DNA from: Methylovirgula sp. HY1
GTDB lineage: Bacteria > Pseudomonadota > Alphaproteobacteria > Rhizobiales > Beijerinckiaceae
Direction: 5' to 3'
NCBI RefSeq assembly: GCF_019343105.1
Contig: NZ_CP073764.1
Location: forward strand, 682,001 to 746,000
DNA length: 64,000 bases
The notes beneath the pieces are model-generated. The model was not told where the DNA came from. It made no database searches and saw nothing but the letters and a program-made list of their open reading frames with translations. Both the position numbers and the translations under genes were made by a program. Of this stretch, positions 55,924 through 64,000 are shown piece after piece. Every line of letters begins with the position of its first letter. Within the stretch, counting starts at the first letter, position 1.

Positions 55924-56078
55924 GTGATCGTCCGAAAGCGCCAAAAGAGCTAGATGTAATTGCTGATGTGGTTCTCGCCTATAAGCCAAAGCCGAAATCT
56001 GAGCCCGCGAAAAAGCGCAAGAAAAAGGCGAAGGCTCACAAAACACAAGAGAAGCAGCCCGAGTCGCACCCAAAATAA
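55920..56078 (+). CDS. Small Lys-rich cargo protein of the IS1595 element
   Basis: 52 residues beginning MSDRPKAPKELDVIADVV and ending with a highly basic tail (KKRKKKAKAHK). The ATG overlaps the transposase TGA (ATGA), so it is translationally coupled to it. No family was recognised; the charge suggests nucleic-acid binding, which is only inference. It could equally be a by-product frame, but coupling and clean boundaries favour a real gene. Confidence 0.6.
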   Translation: MSDRPKAPKELDVIADVVLAYKPKPKSEPAKKRKKKAKAHKTQEKQPESHPK

Positions 56079-56308
56079 AGGATTATCTATGCGCGGCGAT
56101 GACGGAAAGGAAGATTCCAAACATCATTCCGAAGACAAACGTCGCGAGATAATATCCCCACAGATCAGGCGGCAAATTGGAGAGGCGATTGTTCTCGCTC
56201 TCTACTTCGTTATCGATGCGATTACAGTTTGGCCAGAGTCTCATGGGTTGGCTATCCTAATTGGCGCGGTTGGCGCTTGCGCTGTTTTGTTTATTGAACT
56301 GCCGCTTA

Positions 56309-57215
56309 GAGTCCGTTTTGAAATTCACGGATGTGCGTTTCTTCGGACAAGGTTTCCGCCCATGGCGACGAGAATCATGGCATGTGAGACGTCGATGCGC
56401 TGCTCGTAGTCACGCACGAGGCGGCGCCATCTTGTCATCCATCCGAAGGTTCTCTCGACCACCCAGCGTCGGGGCAAGACCTCGAAACCCTTCTGATCGT
56501 CGGATCGTCGTATGATCTCGATGACGAAATTGAGGTAGGCGGCCTTGTCCATCAGCTTCAACCGATCATAGGCGCCGTCAGCGAACAGGTGCTTCACCCA
56601 GGGCCAGCGTTTGCGGATGCCGTCGAGGATCGCTTGGGCGCCGGCGCTGTCGGAGATGTCGGCGGTGGTGAGGTTGACCATCAATAGCCGACCGTCCGTA
56701 TCGACCGCGATGTGGCGCTTGCGCCCGACGATCTTCTTCCCGGCATCATACCCCCTTGTTTTAGCGTGAGGAGCCTTGACCGACTGGCTGTCAATCACGC
56801 CTCCTGATGGGCTGGCCTCACGACCGGCCCGCTCACGGTCCAGCATCAAGGCCATGTCGTGAATAGTCTGAAACAAGAAGCGCCGGGCCAACTCGCGAAA
56901 CCAGCCGTAGACCGTTTGCCACGGCCCAAAGTGGATCGGCAGCATCCGCCAACCGCACCCAGAGCGGACGAGATAGCGCACCGCGTTGATCACCTCCCGG
57001 AAATCAACTTCTCGGGGACGGCCTCGACGCCCAGGCCTGGGCATCAACGGCGCCAACCCTTCCCACTCATCGTCCGTCAGGTCCGACGGATACCGCTTCG
57101 TCTTTTTGGCGATTTGGGCCATCCGCCCACGTGTCTGTTCTGTCCACATCCAGAGCTTGAATCATAAACCAGCCTCAGACGAAATCCCCAATTACGCCAT
57201 TTTCAAAACGGTCTC
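56309..57215 (-). mobile_element. IS5-family insertion sequence (IS1031-type)
   Basis: 907 bp, ends GAGTCCGTTTTGAAA (left) and GAGACCGTTTTGAAA (right, read inward), flanked by a direct TTA duplication (56306-56308 and 57216-57218). TNA target duplications fit this group. One transposase gene fills it. It is nested in the IS1595-family element, so it arrived later. Confidence 0.9.
56325..57149 (-). CDS. IS5-family transposase
   Basis: 274 residues in a single frame. [18 protein letters not shown] at the start, then [20 protein letters not shown] and the DDE residues in [27 protein letters not shown] and [40 protein letters not shown] is the usual motif of this group. Looks intact; a start a few codons further in (MAQIAKK) is possible. 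Confidence 0.92.
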   Translation of the reverse strand: MWTEQTRGRMAQIAKKTKRYPSDLTDDEWEGLAPLMPRPGRRGRPREVDFREVINAVRYLVRSGCGWRMLPIHFGPWQTVYGWFRELARRFLFQTIHDMALMLDRERAGREASPSGGVIDSQSVKAPHAKTRGYDAGKKIVGRKRHIAVDTDGRLLMVNLTTADISDSAGAQAILDGIRKRWPWVKHLFADGAYDRLKLMDKAAYLNFVIEIIRRSDDQKGFEVLPRRWVVERTFGWMTRWRRLVRDYEQRIDVSHAMILVAMGGNLVRRNAHP

Positions 57216-58009
57216 TTACAAAATGGCTGCTCATAAGCGCGTTGATTGCAGTAGCAAGCGCGACCATTTTTTGGCTTATTGGCCCTATCTCGGTGCCCCC
57301 ATTTATCGGCTGGCTTCAGGCGGCAAACGAACCAACGCCGAAGAATCAATGTGATAGTGTCCCGCCGAACCGAAGACCAAAAAACTCCCCTGTTGTGCTT
57401 TTGGGTGACAGCGCCTTTATTCCGTCCAGCGGGGCGACATACAGCGCATTGCAACTCGGTGCTTGCATGGGCCTTCAAATCCACCATGCCCAAGATGGAA
57501 CGGCCATCAGCACAAATCTTTATTCTCGACAAGGAGAACTGATCGGTCGCTTGCGTGACAATGGCTACTCTGTCGTCGGAGATCATAAATTGATCGTTGA
57601 ACGCAGCGGCGATTTGAGCACCTTGGTTGTGCATGATGGCCAAGGAACCGAGTTGCTCTACGTAAGAATTTTGAACCCAATCGCTATTCAAATACGCGGA
57701 GTATTTACGTGCCCAATTCCTCGTTTGAGGACCGTCGTCATAACTAACAACGAGATGATTTTGCCGGGGTACAATACTTTTGGTTCTAATTGTTCCGTAG
57801 GTGGCCGCGCCGGAATCAAGGTCGGCCCCTAAATCAAATTGCATATCCAAAAGGGAGTCATCTATATAATTCTCTAAGATAGTCAGGAACGAACGATGAA
57901 CAACCCTGTGCTCCCGGATCATTGCCCTGACAAGTACGCGGAGAGGTCAACCCTCGGTTAAGGGGTCGCCGGCTACATCAGGATGTTTCAATCATTGTGG
58001 GAGTTTTCG

Positions 58010-59314
58010 GTGAGCGGCGCAAAAGAAGCCCTGACCATCGTGATCTGCTCCGATTTCGGAGCCGTCACGGGGGGGCAGGCGAAGGTCGCCATCGAAAGCG
58101 CGATCGGCCTCAAAAAGCAAGGCCATCGGGTGCTTTTCTTTGCCGCGACCGGACCGGCCGACACATCGCTGGCAGAGGCGGGGATCGAGGTTCACTGTCT
58201 CGGACAGCATGATCTCCTCGGCAATCCGTCGCGGATTGCCGCGGCGGTCCAGGGCACATGGAACTGGGCGGCCGCGGCGGCCCTCGACAGGCTCCTGGAC
58301 AGCCTGCCGCGCGAGAACACTGTGATTCATGTGCATAGCTGGGCGAAGGCTCTGTCGCCGCTGATTGCGCAACCCATCAGGAAATCCGGGCTGCCGGCCG
58401 TATACACTTTGCACGAGTTTTTCTTATCCTGTCCCAATGGCGGATTTTATAATTATCAAAAATCCGAAGTCTGCACGCTGACGCCGTTGTCGCCGCAATG
58501 TTGGCTGACCCATTGCGACGCGCACAATTATGCGCGCAAGCTGTGGCGCAATGCCCGGCTGCTTTATGCGCAAAAACTTGCGCGTCTGCCCGAGGCCTTC
58601 TCCGACTTCATCACCATTTCGGCGTTTCAGCGCCGTATCGTCGAGCCCTATATTCCGGCCGGCGCCAGGCTCCATCGGCTGTCGAATCCGGTGAATGTGG
58701 AAGATCCGGGCCAAAAGTCCGATCCCACTGCCGGCGACATTGTTTTCGTTGGCCGGCTGTCGCCGGAAAAAGGCACGTTTCTCTTTGCTGAAGCGGCGCG
58801 CAAAATCGGCCTCGTCCCAACCTTTGTCGGCGACGGACCGATTGCAGCGGACCTTGCCGCCCGTTTTCCCGAGGCGCGGCTTCTCGGATGGCAGAAGGAA
58901 GAGGCGGTGCGCCGGCTGATGCGCAACGCCCGCGCGCTGGTCTTTCCGTCGCTCTGGTATGAAGGCCAGCCGCTCACCATTCTCGAAGCCAAGGCGCTCG
59001 GACTGCCGATCGTCGTCGCCGACACTTGCGCCGGCAGCGACGAAGTCGAAGATGGCGTGACGGGTCTCTGGTTCAAGAGCGGCGATGTCGATGATCTCGC
59101 CAGAGCGCTTGCGGAATTGCGTGACGATGCGCGTGTGACCGCGATGTCGCATGCCGCTTCTCGCGCCTATTGGGCCGAGCCCAAGACGCTCGACCGGCAT
59201 GTCGATGGATTGCTCTCGATCTATCGCGGCATGCTCGACGCGCGCCGATCCGCAGTCGCTGGAAGGCAGCCAATTCAAAATAGAGCAGCGCCCATCGAGG
59301 CGGCTGCGCCGTAA
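58010..59314 (+). CDS. Glycosyltransferase family 4
   Basis: 434 residues from a GTG at 58010 that has GGGAG at good spacing; an ATG at 57983 with no clear site is the alternative. GT-B fold: N-terminal FGAVTGGQAKVAIESA, then YTLHEFFLSCPNGG with several Cys (CTLTPLSPQCWLTHC) and the C-terminal nucleotide-binding half with IVFVGRLSPEKGTFLFAEA and SLWYEGQPLTILEAKALGLPIV (ExxxxxxxE). It transfers a sugar from a nucleotide donor, probably in surface polysaccharide synthesis, together with the next two genes. Confidence 0.88.
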   Translation: MSGAKEALTIVICSDFGAVTGGQAKVAIESAIGLKKQGHRVLFFAATGPADTSLAEAGIEVHCLGQHDLLGNPSRIAAAVQGTWNWAAAAALDRLLDSLPRENTVIHVHSWAKALSPLIAQPIRKSGLPAVYTLHEFFLSCPNGGFYNYQKSEVCTLTPLSPQCWLTHCDAHNYARKLWRNARLLYAQKLARLPEAFSDFITISAFQRRIVEPYIPAGARLHRLSNPVNVEDPGQKSDPTAGDIVFVGRLSPEKGTFLFAEAARKIGLVPTFVGDGPIAADLAARFPEARLLGWQKEEAVRRLMRNARALVFPSLWYEGQPLTILEAKALGLPIVVADTCAGSDEVEDGVTGLWFKSGDVDDLARALAELRDDARVTAMSHAASRAYWAEPKTLDRHVDGLLSIYRGMLDARRSAVAGRQPIQNRAAPIEAAAP

Positions 59315-59360
59315 CGCCAAGCCTGACGAAAGTGCAGGAGCGCGCCAGACCGGGGAACGC

Positions 59361-60149
59361 ATGATGTCAGACGCCGCCATAGATCAGCCGATCGGTGCAT
59401 CGGCCCGCCAGATTGGCGCTATTCTGGCCGATCTCGACTATTCGGCGGATTTCATCTGGGCCTTCGACAATTACAAGGCGACGATCGTTCGCCTCGCGCA
59501 GGATCGCAAGCTCAGTCGGCATCTCGAGATCGGCGGCGGCCGCGATCCCTTGTTTCTACCCGATGAGCTGGCGCGCTTCGGCTTCGACGTGACGCTCAAC
59601 GACATTTCCGCGCATGAGCTGGCATTGGCGCCGGATGGCTACAGGAAAATCGTCTGCGACATCATTTCGGACGCAGCGCCGACGGTCTTGGGCAGGGAAT
59701 GCTATGATCTCGCCTATTGCCGCATGGTGATGGAGCATGTGCCGGATGTCGCCAAGATGTGGCGAAACATCCATGCCGTGCTGGCGCCCGGCGGGGTGAT
59801 GCTCAGCTTTTTCCCGACCCTCTATGCGCCGCCCTATGTCTTGAATCGCATGATCCCCGAAAAATGGTCGCGCTTCATTTTGGAGACCATTTTTCCGGAT
59901 CGCAAAGAAGACGGCGACAATCCCAAGTTTCCGGCCTTCTATGATCATTGCTTCAGCGACGAGCGGCAGATCAAGCCGATGCTGGAAAGCGCCGGCTTTT
60001 CCGGCATCGTCATCGTGCCCTTCTGGGGCTATTCCTATTTTTGGAAATTCCCGGGGCTCAAGCAAATCGACGCGGCCTTCACGCGGCTCGCGCGCAAGCA
60101 CAACTGGCGCTTCGTATCGAGCTTCGCATACGTGATCGCGACGAAATAA
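59361..60149 (+). CDS. Class I SAM-dependent methyltransferase
   Basis: 262 residues from the ATG at 59361 (GGGGAACGC before it). SAM motif I is LEIGGGRDPLFLP, followed by DVTLNDIS and YDLAYCRMVMEHVPDVAKMW; the C-terminal half has YPP-type and aromatic segments (FWGYSYFWKFPGL). It lies 46 bases after the glycosyltransferase on the same strand, so it may methylate a glycan or act in the same pathway. The substrate is unknown. Confidence 0.85.
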   Translation: MMSDAAIDQPIGASARQIGAILADLDYSADFIWAFDNYKATIVRLAQDRKLSRHLEIGGGRDPLFLPDELARFGFDVTLNDISAHELALAPDGYRKIVCDIISDAAPTVLGRECYDLAYCRMVMEHVPDVAKMWRNIHAVLAPGGVMLSFFPTLYAPPYVLNRMIPEKWSRFILETIFPDRKEDGDNPKFPAFYDHCFSDERQIKPMLESAGFSGIVIVPFWGYSYFWKFPGLKQIDAAFTRLARKHNWRFVSSFAYVIATK

Positions 60150-60182
60150 TTTGCGCCGAGGTTCTTGGCTTCGAGTCCCCAC

Positions 60183-61094
60183 TCAGAGCATGCTCCGCTC
60201 TATGCTTGGCGATCGTGGCAAAGACTTCAAGTCCAGGATGCGCAACGGATGAGCCCGGCGGCGGATGAGGTCGCCGATAGCCAGGAGATTGCCGCGAAGC
60301 CGGCCGCGCCGGTCGATATAGGACTCGGGCGCAAGCGATCGAATGGAATTGGCGATCACATTCTTGCAAGCCATCGTCAGAGCGCGCCGACGCGGCATTG
60401 CCCTCTTGGCGGCGAGATAGAGCGGATTGGCAATCTGCGAATAGCCGAGCTGCAAGCCGGGCGACCGGCCAGTCTTGACACCAAGATGAACCCCCACGCA
60501 CAGATTGGTTTTAACAATTCGTCCCACCCTAGCGAAAGAGGCGGATAAATCGAGATCTTCAAGCCAGCCGTAGAGCGGCAGATTCTCGTCGAATCGCGCC
60601 TGCGGCAGCGCGGCGCGGCGGATCACCATGTTGCAGCCGTAAGCTCCCGGTTGATCGATGACATAAGGCGTCTCCAGCGCATCGCGCTCATAGGCAAAAA
60701 TAAGGTCATCGGCCTCGGCAATGGAAATTCCCGCGGATCGGAATCCGTCGGCAAGGAGGTGCCCGGAAGCAGCAACGACCTCCGGGTGTGCCGTCATCAG
60801 ATGTTCGACTCCCGCGATGAAATCTCTCGCTGGAACAAAATCATCGTCGAAAAAGACGATCATTTCGAACTCGGCTCCGAGCAAATCGAGCGCACGATTG
60901 CGCTGCTTCGACGAGCCTCTGCCGGCAAGGATGAATTGCACGCCACCCGAGTCCTTTCGGCTCGGCAAATCCGCTTCGGCGGCGCCGACAACAAGCACAT
61001 GATCGGGCGCTCGCGTCTGCCGTTCCAGACGCGAAAGCGTCTGCGCCACAACATTGGGGCGTCCCGTTGTCGCGATGGCTACTGCGATCTTCAT
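60183..61094 (-). CDS. Glycosyltransferase family 2
   Basis: 303 residues with the GT-A start AVAIATTGRPNVVAQTLSRLERQ, a FFDDDFVPARDF acidic metal-binding motif near residue 80, then PGAYGCNMVIRRAAL and LPLYGWLEDLDLSASF with the catalytic acidic residues. A basic C-terminal region (ending PSIERSML) could lie on the membrane. Convergent with the preceding methyltransferase; a cell-surface polysaccharide role is inferred from the neighbours. Confidence 0.88.
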   Translation of the reverse strand: MKIAVAIATTGRPNVVAQTLSRLERQTRAPDHVLVVGAAEADLPSRKDSGGVQFILAGRGSSKQRNRALDLLGAEFEMIVFFDDDFVPARDFIAGVEHLMTAHPEVVAASGHLLADGFRSAGISIAEADDLIFAYERDALETPYVIDQPGAYGCNMVIRRAALPQARFDENLPLYGWLEDLDLSASFARVGRIVKTNLCVGVHLGVKTGRSPGLQLGYSQIANPLYLAAKRAMPRRRALTMACKNVIANSIRSLAPESYIDRRGRLRGNLLAIGDLIRRRAHPLRILDLKSLPRSPSIERSML

Positions 61095-61444
61095 TCGAGG
61101 CGTCCTGACGAGACACCCTCTTCATCAAGCGAACGCCGCTTAACAGTCGTCGTCGTTCCCAGTTTCCTACCGCTCGAAGGGCATTTTTGAGACATATGCG
61201 CCGCCCAATGTTTCAATTCGATGCGAAAAGGGCGCAGAAATTCTGAACCCGGATGCATATGCTGTGGGCGGGGCAAGGCGTGTGCCCGATTCTGCAGGCT
61301 TGGTTGTCTTGCGGCCATGCTTCGTGACGTGCCCGAAAACAGGGACACGCCCGGCACAAAAAAATGCGGCCTGGAGGGGCCGCATTTGGTTTGCTGGAGG
61401 TCTGTTCGCGCCGGCCGAAGCCTTGTGCGCTCAGCGCGAAATGC
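61095..61444. other. Region between the glycosyltransferase and glnA
   Basis: 350 bases without a gene; it holds the glnA terminator (61358-61388) and the start region of the divergent glycosyltransferase gene. The CGGCACA to GCCGCAT part is the only structured sequence noted. Confidence 0.4.
61358..61388 (-). terminator. Rho-independent terminator of glnA
   Basis: On the minus strand the stem ATGCGGCC / GGCCGCAT has a six-base loop and is followed by a run of seven T (plus-strand A at 61358-61364). About 57 bases after the glnA stop codon. Confidence 0.88.
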
Positions 61445-62854
61445 TCAGTTCGAATAATACATGTCGAACTCGACCGGATGCGGGGTCATTTCGAAGCGCA
61501 GAACTTCGGTCATCTTCAGCTCGATATAGGCGTCGATGAAATCGTCGTCGAAGACGCCGCCCGCCTTCAGGAAGGCGCGGTCCTTGTCGAGATTCATCAA
61601 AGCTTCGCGCAAGCTCCCGCACACCGTCGGGATCTGCTTCAGTTCCGCCGGCGGCAGATCATAGAGATCCTTGTCCATCGGCTGGCCCGGATCGATCTTG
61701 TTCAAGATCCCGTCGAGACCCGCCATCAGCAGCGCCGAGAAGGCGAGATAGGGATTGGCCATCGGATCGGGGAAGCGCACCTCGACCCGCTTCGCCTTCG
61801 GGTTCGACGAATAGGGAATCCGGCACGAGGCCGAACGGTTGCGCGCCGAATAGGCGAGCAGCACCGGCGCCTCGAAGCCCGGCACCAGACGCTTATAGCT
61901 GTTGGTCGAAGGATTGGTGAAGGCGTTCAGCGCCCGCGCATGGCGGATGATGCCGCCGATGTAATACAGGCATTCGTCCGACAGGTCGGAATATTTATTG
62001 CCCGCGAACAGCGGCTTGCCGGCCTTCCAGATCGACTGATGCACATGCATGCCCGAGCCGTTGTCGCCATAGATCGGCTTCGGCATGAAGGTCGCCGATT
62101 TGCCGTAGCTCTGCGCCACCTGCTGGATGCAATATTTGTAGATCTGCATCTGATCGGCCATCACCGTCAGCGGGCTGAACTTCAGACCCAGCTCATGCTG
62201 CGCCGAAGCGACCTCGTGATGGTGCTTCTCGACCTTGGCGCCCATCGCCGCCATCGCCGCCAGCATTTCGCCGCGCATGTCCTGCGCCGAATCCTGCGGC
62301 GGCACCGGGAAATAGCCGCCCTTGGTGCGGATGCGATGGCCGAGATTGCCGCCTTCATAAGGCGTGTCGCTATTGGTCGGCAGCTCGGTCGAATCGAGCA
62401 CGAAGCCGGTGTTGTAGGGATCGGCGGCAAAACGCACGTCGTCGAAGACGAAGAATTCGGCCTCGGGACCGAAATAGGCGGTGTCGCCAATGCCGGTCGA
62501 CGCCGCATAGGCCTCGGCCCGCTTGGCGACGCCGCGCGGATCGCGGCTATAGGGCTGCCCCGTCGTCGGCTCGAGAATATCGCAAACGAGCACCATGGTC
62601 GGCGCCGCGAAAAACGGATCCATGCAGGCGCTCGACGGATCCGGCATCAAAGTCATGTCCGATTCGTTGATCGCCTTCCAGCCGGCGATCGACGAGCCGT
62701 CGAACATCAGCCCTTCCGAAAACACATCCTCGTCGATGAGCGATACGTCGAAAGTGACATGCTGCCACTTGCCGCGCGGATCGGTGAAGCGAAGATCAAC
62801 ATATTTGACGTCATCGTCCGTGATCGCCTTGAGCACGTCACTCGCGGTCTTCAT
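61445..62854 (-). CDS. glnA: Glutamine synthetase type I
   Basis: 469 residues, GSI length. Signatures: [52 protein letters not shown] and the adenylylation site [10 protein letters not shown]. It joins ammonium to glutamate using ATP, the main assimilation route when nitrogen is scarce. The Tyr of the adenylylation site shows control by GlnE. It starts with GAGAGGGTGAGAC and lies 91 bases after glnB, and ends in a strong terminator. Confidence 0.96.
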   Translation of the reverse strand: MKTASDVLKAITDDDVKYVDLRFTDPRGKWQHVTFDVSLIDEDVFSEGLMFDGSSIAGWKAINESDMTLMPDPSSACMDPFFAAPTMVLVCDILEPTTGQPYSRDPRGVAKRAEAYAASTGIGDTAYFGPEAEFFVFDDVRFAADPYNTGFVLDSTELPTNSDTPYEGGNLGHRIRTKGGYFPVPPQDSAQDMRGEMLAAMAAMGAKVEKHHHEVASAQHELGLKFSPLTVMADQMQIYKYCIQQVAQSYGKSATFMPKPIYGDNGSGMHVHQSIWKAGKPLFAGNKYSDLSDECLYYIGGIIRHARALNAFTNPSTNSYKRLVPGFEAPVLLAYSARNRSASCRIPYSSNPKAKRVEVRFPDPMANPYLAFSALLMAGLDGILNKIDPGQPMDKDLYDLPPAELKQIPTVCGSLREALMNLDKDRAFLKAGGVFDDDFIDAYIELKMTEVLRFEMTPHPVEFDMYYSN

Positions 62855-62945
62855 GTCTCACCCTCTCAATAGTCTGACACTCGATAGTCTTGAACAGTCT
62901 GAACCAATTCACGCCGATGATGACGCGCGCCGCTTCTACGCAGCC

Positions 62946-63812
<867 letters not shown>

Positions 63813-63998
63813 TCAGGCGATCGGCTCCAATATTTCGCTGCGCGCCGCCACGGGTGCTTCATGCACAGCCACGAGCGCCACACCGACGCCGGCACCAAGC
63901 AGTTGTAAGGAAACTTCCTTGCCATTGCTGAATTTGATGCCATCGCGATAAGCTCCGTGCTCCAGGCGAGCAAAAATGACCTCTTCCTCAGGCTTCAC
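63813..63998 (-). CDS. Small hypothetical protein, possibly cut by window edge
   Basis: 61 residues from a GTG at 63998 to a TGA, beginning MKPEEEVIFARLEHGAYRD if GTG is the start. The frame is open to the window end, so this may be the C-terminal part of a longer protein. Composition is natural (mixed charged and hydrophobic, GAGVGVALVAVHE near residue 37), unlike the shadow frames around it, but no family was recognised. Confidence 0.45.
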   Translation of the reverse strand: MKPEEEVIFARLEHGAYRDGIKFSNGKEVSLQLLGAGVGVALVAVHEAPVAARSEILEPIA

Positions 63999-64000
63999 GC

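Larger units (their letters stand above)
56089..57832 (+). pseudogene. Cargo membrane-protein gene split by an IS5-family insertion
   Basis: The 5' part (56089-56308, starting MRGDDGKEDSKHH) holds a charged N-terminus and about two membrane segments ending in FIELPL. The 3' part (57219-57832) continues KWLLISALIAVASATIFWL and has a soluble C-terminal domain. Joining 56308 to 57219, that is, removing the IS5 copy and one TTA duplicate, gives an uninterrupted frame of about 277 residues: three membrane segments, a linker, then a beta-rich domain with a few Cys. The family is not recognised. As it stands the gene is broken, although the 3' part could still be translated from a TTG at 57242. Confidence 0.82.
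54945..57874 (+). mobile_element. IS1595-family element with cargo genes, interrupted by an IS5-family element
   Basis: The ends are 23-base inverted repeats (left begins GGGAATTATATA, right read inward begins GAGAATTATATA; both end GACTCCCT; 20 of 23 match). The 8-bp sequence TAAGATAG is duplicated directly outside (54937-54944 and 57875-57882). It carries the transposase, a small Lys-rich gene in ATGA overlap, and a membrane-protein gene. A 907-bp IS5-family copy sits in the latter. Without it the element is about 2020 bp. The duplicated flanks show insertion as one unit. Confidence 0.88.

Noticed and set aside
61364-62872. 502-codon forward frame opposite glnA
   Set aside because: Shadow of glnA, which is certain; runs through the glnA terminator.

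Overview
The window looks like chromosomal DNA of an alphaproteobacterium of the order Hyphomicrobiales (Rhizobiales), most probably Beijerinckiaceae (Beijerinckia, Methylocella or Methylovirgula type). This is inference from gene content and order: ftsB-pdhABC-lpd-lipA-RatA/COQ10-cinA, a stand-alone pqqA peptide gene, nifK with draT/draG, glnB-glnA, alphaproteobacterial porins and dispersed palindromic repeats. No rRNA, tRNA or CRISPR array was recognised.

Layout. 1-14 kb holds single genes: two short-chain dehydrogenases, an internally duplicated membrane protein, an ArsR-type regulator, a lytic transglycosylase, a large secreted protein of unknown role, a Phd/VapC toxin-antitoxin pair, DUF1489, a methyltransferase, DUF3016, a peptide deformylase-like protein with altered metal ligands, a Spx/YffB protein, DUF72, a group III truncated haemoglobin and a two-component system. 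At 14.6 kb a 25-residue pqqA gene has its own ribosome binding site and terminator. 15-26.5 kb is the pyruvate dehydrogenase and lipoate region. It is interrupted by an intact IS427-type element between ftsB and pdhA, and by a DUF559 nuclease gene enclosed in a perfect 36-bp inverted repeat between pdhC and lpd.

26.7-39.1 kb is an efflux block on the minus strand: response regulator, histidine kinase, two tandem RND permeases with almost identical N-terminal thirds, a membrane fusion protein and an outer-membrane factor. 39.4-43.6 kb has two tandem porin paralogues, each followed by a clear terminator. Next come a GGDEF-EAL protein, a DUF2147 protein and an aldose-1-epimerase-like protein. 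47.8-51.5 kb is a nitrogen fixation island, nifK-draT-draG, with no nifH or nifD in the window. It fits functionally with glnB-glnA at 61.4-63.3 kb (nitrogen sensing and ammonium assimilation).

52.3-57.9 kb has an Flp-like prepilin gene, parE and a nested mobile element. An IS1595-family element with cargo genes (20/23 terminal inverted repeat, 8-bp target duplication TAAGATAG) is itself hit by an IS5-family element (TTA duplication) inside its cargo membrane-protein gene; removing the IS5 copy restores one continuous reading frame. 58-61 kb carries two glycosyltransferases and a methyltransferase, probably for surface polysaccharide. At least three families of short palindromic repeats lie between genes throughout the window.
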